Assembly: GCA_002405435.1 (NCBI GenBank)
Contig: DHLU01000028.1
Location: 421-6,617 of the forward strand
Origin: Flavobacteriales bacterium UBA4660
Lineage (GTDB): Bacteria > Bacteroidota > Bacteroidia > Flavobacteriales_D > Sanyastnellaceae
Direction of reading: 5' to 3'
DNA length: 6,197 nucleotides
The position numbers and the translations under genes are program-made. A model generated the notes under the pieces. It was not told where the DNA came from. It saw nothing but the letters and a program-made list of their open reading frames with translations, and ran no database searches. Positions 1 through 6,197 of the stretch are shown here, one piece after another (positions within the stretch are counted from its first letter, which is position 1; the number at the start of each line of letters is the position of its first letter).

Positions 1-173
1 GGGAAGAAACGGAAGACGGAGAGACTTTCGGATTCACGGACAACTACATCCGCGTGAGCACTGCCCTGCCCGTCGTGCCCAATTCCATAAACCAGGTGAG
101 GCTGTGCGACCTCAATGCCGAAGGTATCTATGGGGTTGAACTGGTGCCTGACCCGGCGCCCCGTTTCACCTGA
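1..173 (+). CDS. mtaB: MtaB-type tRNA methylthiotransferase, C-terminal end only (5' truncated by window edge)
   Basis: The frame whose first full codon is at position 3 is open to a TGA at 171-173 and encodes about 56 residues. It contains the segment GFTDNYIRV followed by a short beta-rich tail. In the radical-SAM methylthiotransferase family the C-terminal TRAM RNA-binding domain has this GxTxNYxxV pattern in MtaB, whereas MiaB and RimO have GRT-type sequences there. MtaB adds the 2-methylthio group to N6-threonylcarbamoyladenosine-37 of ANN-decoding tRNAs in the cytoplasm, using two iron-sulfur clusters and S-adenosylmethionine. The CxxxCxxC cluster motif and the N-terminal MTTase domain would lie left of the window, so the catalytic part cannot be checked. 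The family assignment rests on the TRAM segment alone; another MTTase subgroup is possible. No clear terminator follows the stop. Confidence 0.72.
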   Translation, partial: EETEDGETFGFTDNYIRVSTALPVVPNSINQVRLCDLNAEGIYGVELVPDPAPRFT

Positions 174-267
174 ATCTTCAGCGGACCATGCCGCGCAGGC
201 AATGGGCAGGCTTTGCACAGTTTCGTCTAGGCAGCAGGCCCCAAATGATGGCCGATTTTTGTTTCGC

Positions 268-300
268 TTGCCCGTGAGGCCCGACCCGTTCTTAGTTTCG
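268..300 (+). promoter_or_regulatory. lgt: Possible Bacteroidota-type promoter for the lgt operon
   Basis: TAGTTTCG at 293-300 differs by one base from the Bacteroidota -7 consensus TAnnTTTG. A TTG at 268-270 lies 22 bp upstream, within the usual TTG-N17-23 spacing of the -33 element. The box ends 14 bp before the lgt start codon, which would give a very short leader. TTG is frequent by chance, so this is a weak call from pattern only. Confidence 0.25.
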
Positions 301-314
301 CTGCCGGAATTATT

Positions 315-1502
315 ATGTATCCTACCCTCTACCACGCTTTATCAGATCTTCTGGGTATCGAATGGACCTGGATGAAGTTGCTCAACAGCTTCGGCTTTTT
401 TGTGGCACTGGCCTTCGTGGCCGCCAATATGCTGCTTGCAGCTGAACTCAGGCGGAAGGAAGCCCAGGGGCTGTTTTTGCCTTCTACGCGCAAGGTCATC
501 GTTGGAGAACCTGTGCGGTGGTCTGACGTGGTCTCCAATGGCCTCATTGGATTTGTAATCGGATGGAAATTCATCTGGCTTATCGCGAATGCGGAAACGC
601 TCTTCAGGCCGGGCGAAATGCCCCAGCACCATATTTTCTCCTGGCAGGGCAACGGGTGGCTCGGGCTGCTGCTGGGTGCCGTGTTTGGCGCATGGAGGTG
701 GTATGAATACCACAAACAGCGGCTGCCTGTGCCCCAGGAAAAGCAAGTGGTACAGCATGTCTTCGAGCACACGGGCACTATCACCTTCATTGCGGCAGTC
801 GGGGGCATAGCCGGAGCGAAAATTTTTGCCTGGCTGGAAGATCCTGCGGGCATTACAGCCTTTTTTGATCATTTTTCCCTCGAGGAGTTTCTCAGCGGGC
901 TCACGGTGTACGGCGGTCTGATCATCGGAGGCGCGGCGGTGCTTTTCTATGCATGGCGGAAAAAGATTCACCTGCTGGCACTCATGGACGCAGCCGCCCC
1001 CGGCATGATGCTGGCTTATGGCATAGGCAGGATGGGTTGCCATGTGAGCGGCGACGGTGACTGGGGTATTGCCAACCCGGACCCTAAACCCGCCTGGCTG
1101 GGCTGGCTGCCCGACAGCTGGTGGGCCTACGACTATCCCAACAACGTGCAGGGCGCCGGCGTTAAACTGGCCGAAGGGGCATGGGAGGGATATGGCACGC
1201 ACCTCGTTCCGCCGGTCTTCCCGACGCCGGTATATGAAATCTGCATGGCCGTGCTCATCTTCGCCCTGCTCTGGTACCTGCGCAGGAAGCTGAGCACACC
1301 CGGAAAATTATTCGCCCTTTACATGGTGCTTTGTGGCATCGAAAGGTTGCTGATTGAGCAGATTCGGGTAAACGAGCGAATGTCGCTGGCGGGCTTCAGC
1401 CTGACCCAGGCGGAAATCATCTCTGTCTTGTTCATCGCCGGTGGTCTTGCCATGGCGGCCTTGCTGAAAAGAAAACCCGCATCAAACGGGCAAGCATCAT
1501 GA
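315..1502 (+). CDS. lgt: Lgt, phosphatidylglycerol:prolipoprotein diacylglyceryl transferase (long Bacteroidota form)
   Basis: Lgt is the inner-membrane enzyme that moves diacylglycerol from phosphatidylglycerol to the lipobox cysteine of prolipoproteins, the first step of lipoprotein maturation. The 395-residue product is a multi-pass membrane protein with hydrophobic segments near residues 22-43, 74-92, 112-128, 154-173, 195-214, 222-240, 307-322, 331-342 and 365-384. Family landmarks are visible: TVYGGLIIGG (197-206), GIGRMG (236-241, R239 matching the essential E. coli R143), a GDGDWG segment (246-251), FPTPVYE (302-308) and GIERLLIEQIR (341-351, R344 matching E. coli R239). The length exceeds the usual 260-300 residues because of an extended loop near 45-70 and an insertion near 255-300. 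Positions equivalent to E. coli H103, N146 and Y235 appear as Y199, C242 and C340. ATG 315 is chosen because no earlier in-frame ATG exists after the stop at 246-248; ATG 372 is a shorter alternative. Its stop overlaps the next start in ATGA, suggesting translational coupling. Confidence 0.9.
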   Translation: MYPTLYHALSDLLGIEWTWMKLLNSFGFFVALAFVAANMLLAAELRRKEAQGLFLPSTRKVIVGEPVRWSDVVSNGLIGFVIGWKFIWLIANAETLFRPGEMPQHHIFSWQGNGWLGLLLGAVFGAWRWYEYHKQRLPVPQEKQVVQHVFEHTGTITFIAAVGGIAGAKIFAWLEDPAGITAFFDHFSLEEFLSGLTVYGGLIIGGAAVLFYAWRKKIHLLALMDAAAPGMMLAYGIGRMGCHVSGDGDWGIANPDPKPAWLGWLPDSWWAYDYPNNVQGAGVKLAEGAWEGYGTHLVPPVFPTPVYEICMAVLIFALLWYLRRKLSTPGKLFALYMVLCGIERLLIEQIRVNERMSLAGFSLTQAEIISVLFIAGGLAMAALLKRKPASNGQAS

Positions 1503-2305
1503 ACCACAACCCCTTTTCCCGCGAACAGCTGCAGGAACTTACCGCCAGGGTGGTCGATCTTTCGGTGGAAACCGGCAACTGGATGCGCGATGAAGTCACC
1601 GACGAAGCTGCAGCCTCGATCAAGTGGCACAACAACCTGGTGACCCATGTGGACCATGAGAGTGAGCGGCGTTTTATGGAGGGCCTGCACACGTTGATTC
1701 CCGGGGCTGGTTTTATCGCGGAAGAAACCATGCAGCACAATGTTCCTGAAGGACTAAACTGGGTCATCGATCCGCTGGACGGCACCACCAACTTCGTGCA
1801 CAGTGTTCCGGTTTGGTGCACTTCGGTGGCGCTGTGCGTAGGACGACACCCGGTTATCGGTGTCATTTACGACCCCTCATCCGGTGAATGCTTTCACGGG
1901 TTTGAAGGCGGCGGGGCGTTTTGCGGAACGGCCGCGATCCATGTATCAAAAATCAACACGATGCCGCAGGCCCTGCTGGCTACCGGATTCCCCTACCACG
2001 ATTTTGGCCGCCAAGACGAATACATCGCCCTTTTCAGGCAGCTGATGCGCGACACACGCGGCATGCGCCGCCTGGGCAGCGCCGCTCTGGATATGGCCTG
2101 GGTGGCTTGCGGCCGGTTCGAAGGCTTTTACGAGTATGGCCTGTCGCCCTGGGATGTGGCGGCAGGTACCCTGCTGATCCGGGAGGCCGGTGGAGAAGTC
2201 ACGGGATTCAGCGAAGGCGGTGATCCGGTATTTGGACGCGACATTCTCGCCACCAACGGCGCAACGCATGCCGCCCTGCTGGATACCATTGCACGGTTTT
2301 TCTGA
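1499..2305 (+). CDS. suhB: Inositol monophosphatase family protein (SuhB-like)
   Basis: This is a 268-residue, Mg2+-dependent phosphatase of the IMPase/FIG superfamily, full length for the family (about 260-275). The ligand motifs are all present: NNLVTHVDHESE (45-56), FIAEE (72-76, E75 as the first metal ligand), WVIDPLDGTTNF (88-99, D91 and D94 as metal ligands) and LSPWDVAAG (215-223, D219 as the last ligand). E212 lies seven residues before D219, the spacing of the substrate-binding glutamate in human IMPase. It should hydrolyse inositol-1-phosphate or a related sugar or nucleotide phosphate in the cytoplasm; sequence alone cannot separate SuhB, CysQ-like or histidinol-phosphatase members, though the SPWD motif and general layout look most SuhB-like. 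The ATG at 1499 overlaps the lgt stop codon by 4 bp and no Shine-Dalgarno is evident, so it probably relies on coupled translation within the lgt transcript. No functional link with Lgt is known to me. Confidence 0.88.
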   Translation: MNHNPFSREQLQELTARVVDLSVETGNWMRDEVTDEAAASIKWHNNLVTHVDHESERRFMEGLHTLIPGAGFIAEETMQHNVPEGLNWVIDPLDGTTNFVHSVPVWCTSVALCVGRHPVIGVIYDPSSGECFHGFEGGGAFCGTAAIHVSKINTMPQALLATGFPYHDFGRQDEYIALFRQLMRDTRGMRRLGSAALDMAWVACGRFEGFYEYGLSPWDVAAGTLLIREAGGEVTGFSEGGDPVFGRDILATNGATHAALLDTIARFF

Positions 2306-2315
2306 GACCTCCTGA

Positions 2316-3047
2316 TTAGGCGCTGAAATGCGCCATGAGAATGCCGCCCGCCACTGCCGCATTGAGCGACTCCGTGACGCCTTTGCCGGGAATGGTAACC
2401 GGGGTCAGGGGCAGTTGCATCAAGGCAGGGGAAATACCATGGGATTCGCTGCCGATGAGCACTACGCCGCTCGACGGTGCGCTGAAATTGCTGTAGGGTG
2501 TGCCCCCAAACAGCCCGGCAAATACCGGCGTTCCCGACATAATCATTTCTCCAAGGGTTTCTTCCAGTGACACATAGCTCACGGGCAGGCGAAAGACAGC
2601 GCCCATTCCCGCCTGAATCACTTTTCCGTTCCATACGTCTGCACTGCCGTGGCTGCACAGACAATGGACATAACCAAACCACTCGGCCGTGCGCACCAGC
2701 GTACCCAGGTTTCCGGGGTCCTGGAGGTTGTCAAGGGCAAGAATCATCCCCCGGCCGGGCGACGTAAAAACCGGCGTGCGCATCGCCGCAACAGCCAATA
2801 TCCCCGGAGCAGTAGAAAGCGCCGACATCCGGCGGAGGTCTTCCTGCGTGCCGAGGTAAACCGTACACCTGTCGGTATCAAAGGGCTCAGCGGTGTAGAT
2901 GGCTTCCACGTCAAGGGAACTCGTCAGCAGCTCTTCGACAATTTTTCTGCCTTCGGCAACGAATAAACCCGTTTCCGTGCGGTTCTTCTTCTGGTGAAGG
3001 GACATTACCCGCTTGACCTGTGCCTTTGAAATACCCTGTATTAACAC
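2316..3047 (-). CDS. SpoU/TrmH-family RNA 2'-O-ribose methyltransferase
   Basis: The 243-residue product has the SPOUT (knotted) methyltransferase layout. An N-terminal RNA-binding region resembling L7Ae (about 5-90, with GLFVAEG at 27-33) is followed by the catalytic domain with three signature motifs. Motif 1 is DPGNLGTLVRTAEWFG (110-125, N113 and catalytic R119), motif 2 is LIGSESHGIS (197-206, E201) and motif 3 is IPGKGVTESLNAAVAGG (219-235, S227-L228-N229). Such enzymes methylate the 2'-hydroxyl of a specific rRNA or tRNA nucleotide using S-adenosylmethionine; the target here cannot be read from sequence. The start is a GTG at 3047-3045: no ATG lies between it and the upstream in-frame stop at 3083-3081, and it keeps the ISKAQVKRVMSLHQKK segment that I recall as typical of the family in this phylum. 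ATG 3005-3003 would remove part of that region. The gene converges on the phosphatase gene and diverges from tamL. Confidence 0.88.
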   Translation of the reverse strand: MLIQGISKAQVKRVMSLHQKKNRTETGLFVAEGRKIVEELLTSSLDVEAIYTAEPFDTDRCTVYLGTQEDLRRMSALSTAPGILAVAAMRTPVFTSPGRGMILALDNLQDPGNLGTLVRTAEWFGYVHCLCSHGSADVWNGKVIQAGMGAVFRLPVSYVSLEETLGEMIMSGTPVFAGLFGGTPYSNFSAPSSGVVLIGSESHGISPALMQLPLTPVTIPGKGVTESLNAAVAGGILMAHFSA

Positions 3048-3055
3048 CCGGTGTT
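3043..3055. repeat. 13-bp palindrome covering the methyltransferase GTG start codon
   Basis: AACACC-C-GGTGTT is a perfect inverted repeat with 6-bp arms and a single central base. The minus-strand GTG start at 3047-3045 lies inside it, and the tamL start is 55 bp to the right. With a one-base centre it suits a site for a dimeric DNA-binding protein better than an RNA hairpin. No function is demonstrated. Confidence 0.4.
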
Positions 3056-3110
3056 GTGAAATTGAATTCTGGCCCGAAATTTAGACCATCCTGGCGGGTA
3101 CTTTCACACC

Positions 3111-5693
3111 GTGAACGCCGCAGCAGAGACTTTCAGGCAATTGGTCGGTTCAGCTTGGCCTGTATTGGGCTTGGCGGCATTTTTTCTCTTCGGTTGCAGC
3201 GGGGCAAAGCGCGTAGCCTCTGACGAAATTTTCTTCAAGAAATACGCCATTGTAACACACGGGCATACGGAGAAAGACGTGTTTTCTCCTGATCAACTCG
3301 ACCAACTCATCAAACAGCGGCCTAACCGCCAGGTAGCGGTTGTGCGGTTTAACCTGATGGTTTACAATTTTTTTTCGCCCCGTGACTGGGATGAATACCA
3401 CCTGCGAAAATTCGAAAAGCGCAATGCGCGGAACGCACGTCGGGTGCAACACGGGCGCGATTCACTCAAGACCCGCGAGCGAACCGGAAGGGAATGGTTG
3501 TGTTTCACGGTTGGCGAGCCGCCCGTAATCCTGGATTCTGCGCGTATACTCAAGTCAGCGGAACAGATGAGCATTTACCTCCGGAAAAAGGGGTGCTTCA
3601 AAAACATCGTTTATCCGGAAGTCCGCTTTAAAAACCAGCGATACGGTCTGGCCGGAATACGACTTGCCGAGCGCGCAGACAGTACCCGGCGTAAGGCGGC
3701 CAAAGCGAAAGTCATTTACCATATTTACCCCGGTCAGGTCTTTCACATCAGAAATATCCATTACCACACCTCCGACACGCTGCTTACGGAAAAAATGGAA
3801 TATTTCCGAAGCCATTCGCTGCTGGAAGAGGGCATGACCTTCGACGTTGACCGCCTTGACAAGGAACGTGAGGCCATCACCAGTTACCTCAACAACCACG
3901 GGTACTACGATTTTACCAAAGATTTCATTTCCTACGACGCCGACAGCACGGTGGCGGGCGGTTGGGTGGATGTTGACCTCCGACTCAGAAGCATGCGCAT
4001 GGAGTCGCTGCTCTCTACCGATTCACTCATTGACATACCGCACCGTAAGTACTTCATTGGTGACATTGAGATCCACACCCAGTATAATCCCATCGACCCG
4101 CAGTATGAGCCGATAGATACAATCAGGATGGAGGGCGCTAAGATTCTGAGCAATGGCTACCTGCCTGTGTCCAGCCGCCTGCTGATGTGCACCATCAACC
4201 TCGGGCCGGGCGAGATGTACCGCAAGGATGATGTGGAAATGACCTACAAACGCCTTTCGCAGCTTCAGCTCTTCCGTTCCGTAAGCATCCAGCTGACACC
4301 GCGGCAGGGCATTCCGCTTTCCAAACCACAGCAGCTTGATTGCAGGATACTGCTTACTCCCGCCAAAAGACAATCGTTTTCGATTGACCCGCGCGTCATT
4401 CACCGCGATGACAACTTCGGTGTGTACGGCAACTTCAATTACCGCCACCGAAACATCGTGCGTGGGGCAGAAACGCTTGAACTGCGCGGATTGGCCGGAT
4501 TTGAGGCCACGCGGCTGCTCACACAGACCGTGGATGCCTCGGCCGGCGAGCAGGTATCGCAGGCTGTGCGGCCAAATACCTTCGAGGTCGGACTCGAAGC
4601 CGGTGTGCGCATTCCGCGCCTTGTTCCTTTCGGTTGCGACAGGTTCAGCAAGTCTACCGAACCCACCACGGCATTCACGGCGGCCTTCAATTACCAGTCA
4701 CGCCCCGACTTTGAGCGCACCCTCTCGCAATTTAGGATCAACTACAACTGGACCGAAAACCCAACGAAAGTCAGCAAGATCTATCTCGACCCGGCCGAGT
4801 TTTCGGTAATCCGCATTGACAAATCAGCCGAATTCGATGCCTACCTCGCGGAAGTCAAGGACGACTTCCTTTCCAACGCCTATAACAACCACCTTATCAA
4901 TGCCTCCGGACTTGGATGGGTGCTCAATACCCAGAAAATGCGCAAGCAGCGGACCTACTGGTATAACCGTACCGGGGTGGAATGGGCGGGTTTTATGCCA
5001 CGACTTTTCTTTACCCTGAGCGGCAGGGAGGAGGCACCAGGAGGAGGCTACCGGATTATCGATATACGCTTCTCGCATTACGTAAAAGTGGAGCAAGACC
5101 TGCGCCTGTACTGGAACGTGAGCGAAAAGAGCATGATGGTAACCCGCTTTAGCGCAGGAGCTGGACAGCCGATGAGAAACCTCGATGTACTGCCCTTTGA
5201 AAAAAGTTTTTTTGCCGGCGGGTCCAATGATATCCGGGCCTGGCGTGCCCGTTCGCTGGGACCAGGATCCTTCCGGGATACCACCACGCTAAGGACCTTT
5301 AATGCCATCGGGGAAATGAAGCTGGAATTCAACCTCGAGTACCGTTTTGATCTCACGTCCATCTTCGAAGGCGCTCTGTTTATGGATGCCGGCAATATCT
5401 GGCTGCTGGATACCCGCGAAGACAAGCCGGGTAGCGAATTTGATCCCGCGCGTTTCGCCGGTGAAATTGCTATCGGCGCCGGTGCAGGCGCCCGCCTGGA
5501 TTTTGACTTTTTTCTCTTGCGTTTTGATTTCGGTATGCAGGTGAAGGATCCCGCCAAACTGGCCGGTGAACGCTGGTTCTGGGAGCCCAAGACAGAATAC
5601 ACTGCCTGGAGAAGGCGCCTGCCGGATGCAGATCCCCGCTACACATTTTTTCCCAGCTGGACCTTCAACCTGGGTATCGGGTACCCGTTCTGA
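3111..5693 (+). CDS. tamL: TamL-type outer-membrane lipoprotein (TamA/BamA, Omp85 superfamily)
   Basis: The 860-residue product is an Omp85-family protein, probably TamL, the lipidated TamA relative of Bacteroidota that is expected to work with TamB in outer-membrane biogenesis. The N-terminus is a short signal sequence ending in a lipobox, LFGC, with C29 as the predicted lipidated residue; no acidic surface-export signal follows it. POTRA-like regions are suggested near 44-100 (with IKQRPNRQ at 67-74), 205-293 (GQVFHIRNIHYHT, then a NNHGYYDF segment) and 312-397 (ending LSQLQLFRSVSIQL). The 16-strand barrel should fill about 420-860. It contains GGSNDIRAW (703-711), the counterpart of the VRGF motif in strand-6 loop L6, FMDAGNIW (757-764), and a terminal aromatic strand ending in F860, as in outer-membrane beta-signals. 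GTG 3111 is chosen because the frame closes upstream at 3063-3065 and no ATG precedes the lipobox; TTG 3141 would also leave a signal peptide. Residues 97-128 are unusually basic. Confidence 0.88.
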   Translation: MNAAAETFRQLVGSAWPVLGLAAFFLFGCSGAKRVASDEIFFKKYAIVTHGHTEKDVFSPDQLDQLIKQRPNRQVAVVRFNLMVYNFFSPRDWDEYHLRKFEKRNARNARRVQHGRDSLKTRERTGREWLCFTVGEPPVILDSARILKSAEQMSIYLRKKGCFKNIVYPEVRFKNQRYGLAGIRLAERADSTRRKAAKAKVIYHIYPGQVFHIRNIHYHTSDTLLTEKMEYFRSHSLLEEGMTFDVDRLDKEREAITSYLNNHGYYDFTKDFISYDADSTVAGGWVDVDLRLRSMRMESLLSTDSLIDIPHRKYFIGDIEIHTQYNPIDPQYEPIDTIRMEGAKILSNGYLPVSSRLLMCTINLGPGEMYRKDDVEMTYKRLSQLQLFRSVSIQLTPRQGIPLSKPQQLDCRILLTPAKRQSFSIDPRVIHRDDNFGVYGNFNYRHRNIVRGAETLELRGLAGFEATRLLTQTVDASAGEQVSQAVRPNTFEVGLEAGVRIPRLVPFGCDRFSKSTEPTTAFTAAFNYQSRPDFERTLSQFRINYNWTENPTKVSKIYLDPAEFSVIRIDKSAEFDAYLAEVKDDFLSNAYNNHLINASGLGWVLNTQKMRKQRTYWYNRTGVEWAGFMPRLFFTLSGREEAPGGGYRIIDIRFSHYVKVEQDLRLYWNVSEKSMMVTRFSAGAGQPMRNLDVLPFEKSFFAGGSNDIRAWRARSLGPGSFRDTTTLRTFNAIGEMKLEFNLEYRFDLTSIFEGALFMDAGNIWLLDTREDKPGSEFDPARFAGEIAIGAGAGARLDFDFFLLRFDFGMQVKDPAKLAGERWFWEPKTEYTAWRRRLPDADPRYTFFPSWTFNLGIGYPF

Positions 5694-5775
5694 CGGCCAC
5701 GTGACCCTCGCCAGGAAAATATTGCAGCCAATACCGGGTGAGAATAATCAGGCACAGTGCTTGAATAAAGCCACC

Positions 5776-5783
5776 TAACTTTA
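5776..5783 (+). promoter_or_regulatory. Possible -7 promoter element for the MuiA-like gene
   Basis: TAACTTTA differs from the Bacteroidota -7 consensus TAnnTTTG only in the last base and lies 27 bp upstream of the TTG start, a usual leader length. The nearest upstream TTG (5761-5763) is only 12 bp away, too close for a standard -33 element, so support is partial. Confidence 0.25.
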
Positions 5784-5793
5784 CTCCCGAAAT

Positions 5794-5806
5794 CTGAAAA
5801 TTTCAG
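5794..5806. repeat. 13-bp palindrome just before the MuiA-like start
   Basis: CTGAAA-A-TTTCAG is a perfect inverted repeat with 6-bp arms around one base, ending 4 bp before the TTG start codon at 5811. The same stretch can instead fold as GAAAT/ATTTC (5789-5793 with 5800-5804) around a 6-base loop. It could be an operator or a weak leader hairpin; being AT-rich and short, it may also be chance. Confidence 0.3.
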
Positions 5807-5810
5807 CCAA

Positions 5811-6197
5811 TTGAAAACAACATTTTTTCCCGCTGTTGCAGCCCTTATGCTGGCATGCCCGGCCCTGTCCCAGGAGGTCAGGAACGTCAATTCAAAAATC
5901 ACCGATGTCACCGTTTTTCTTCAGGGCGCCCAAGTCACCCATGAAGCCAGTGTTTCGCTGAAGGCCGGACAAAATGAATTGGTGTTAAGGAACCTCACCG
6001 CCAACCTCGACCCCAACAGCGTTTCCGTTGAAGGAAATCCCAACTACACCATCCTGTCAGTTAGGCACAGGGTCAACTACCTCACCGCGCAGGAGAATAC
6101 GCCTGAAATAGAAGCGGTCATTGATTCGCTTGAGGACACCCAGATGAAGGTGAAGGAACGACAGGCCTTGCGGGGGGTATACAATGAGGAGAAGCAG
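5811..6197 (+). CDS. Secreted MuiA-family protein (DUF4140/DUF4139), N-terminal part only
   Basis: The frame from TTG 5811 is open to the window edge, giving 129 residues of a longer protein. It opens with a signal peptide (K2, hydrophobic 5-19, probable signal peptidase I cleavage after ALS at residue 20). Then comes a DUF4140-like domain: KITDVTVFLQGAQVTHEASV (29-48), a LKAGQNELVLRNLT segment (50-63) and NLDPNSVSVEG (65-75), the pattern of the mucoidy-inhibitor MuiA family. Residues about 99-129 are charged and helical-looking, the probable start of the coiled coil that precedes the C-terminal DUF4139 beta domain, which lies outside. The biochemical role of the family is unknown; its name comes from suppression of mucoidy. 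The start is uncertain: no ATG occurs between the upstream stop (5766-5768) and 5811, and ATG 5847 would destroy the signal peptide, so TTG is preferred. A weak MLAC lipobox at 13-16 is a less likely alternative processing site. Confidence 0.82.
   Translation, partial: MKTTFFPAVAALMLACPALSQEVRNVNSKITDVTVFLQGAQVTHEASVSLKAGQNELVLRNLTANLDPNSVSVEGNPNYTILSVRHRVNYLTAQENTPEIEAVIDSLEDTQMKVKERQALRGVYNEEKQ

Noticed and set aside
115..375. 86-codon plus-strand frame spanning the mtaB-lgt gap
   Set aside because: It overlaps the end of mtaB and the start of lgt in another frame and shows no domain, signal peptide or promoter of its own.
342..1202. 286-codon open frame on the minus strand opposite lgt, with a second minus frame at 329-853
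   Set aside because: Lgt on the plus strand carries clear family motifs throughout; the antisense translations are low-complexity and match no family I recognise. Long antisense frames are common in GC-rich genes.
5078..5602. 174-codon open frame on the minus strand opposite the tamL barrel
   Set aside because: Rich in Ser, Arg and Pro with no recognisable domain; the plus strand encodes conserved Omp85 motifs here.
5678..5687. 10-bp palindrome CGGGTACCCG near the tamL stop
   Set aside because: It lies within the conserved C-terminal codons (G-I-G-Y-P-F) and has no T-tract, so it is best explained as coding sequence.
5695..5706. Imperfect palindrome GGCCACGTGACC just after the tamL stop as a terminator
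   Set aside because: The stem is short with one mismatch, has no loop of workable size, and no T-run follows.
5847..5860. MLAC as a lipobox in the MuiA-like protein
   Set aside because: Met at -3 and Leu at -2 are poor for a lipobox, and a standard signal peptidase I site (ALS before Q21) follows a few residues later.

Overview
The window looks like ordinary chromosomal core sequence from a member of the Bacteroidota with a fairly GC-rich genome. Three things point there: a TamA-like outer-membrane protein made as a lipoprotein (the TamL type), a long Lgt carrying a GDGDW segment that I recall from this phylum, and gene starts without Shine-Dalgarno sequences but with weak TAnnTTTG-like boxes. 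No mobile element, CRISPR array, tRNA or rRNA gene was seen, and base composition does not shift obviously along the window.

Layout, left to right. Positions 1-173 hold the last ~56 codons of a methylthiotransferase, probably MtaB (tRNA t6A modification). A 141-bp gap follows with a possible promoter. Next come lgt (315-1502) and an inositol-monophosphatase-family gene (1499-2305), which overlap by 4 bp (ATGA) and are probably co-transcribed. A SpoU/TrmH-type RNA 2'-O-methyltransferase (2316-3047, minus strand) converges on the phosphatase gene with only 10 bp between the stops. It is divergent from a large TamL/BamA-family gene (3111-5693), with a 63-bp spacer. After a 117-bp gap, a secreted DUF4140/DUF4139 (MuiA-family) protein starts at 5811 and runs off the right edge.

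Two themes recur. The envelope genes are lgt, which lipidates prolipoproteins; tamL, itself a predicted lipoprotein and so a predicted Lgt substrate; and the exported MuiA-like protein. The RNA-modification genes are mtaB and the SpoU methyltransferase. I found no convincing undescribed system. The points most worth a second look are the non-E. coli residues at Lgt active-site positions, the non-ATG starts of three of the five visible gene starts, a 13-bp palindrome over the methyltransferase start codon, and a very basic segment in the periplasmic part of TamL.
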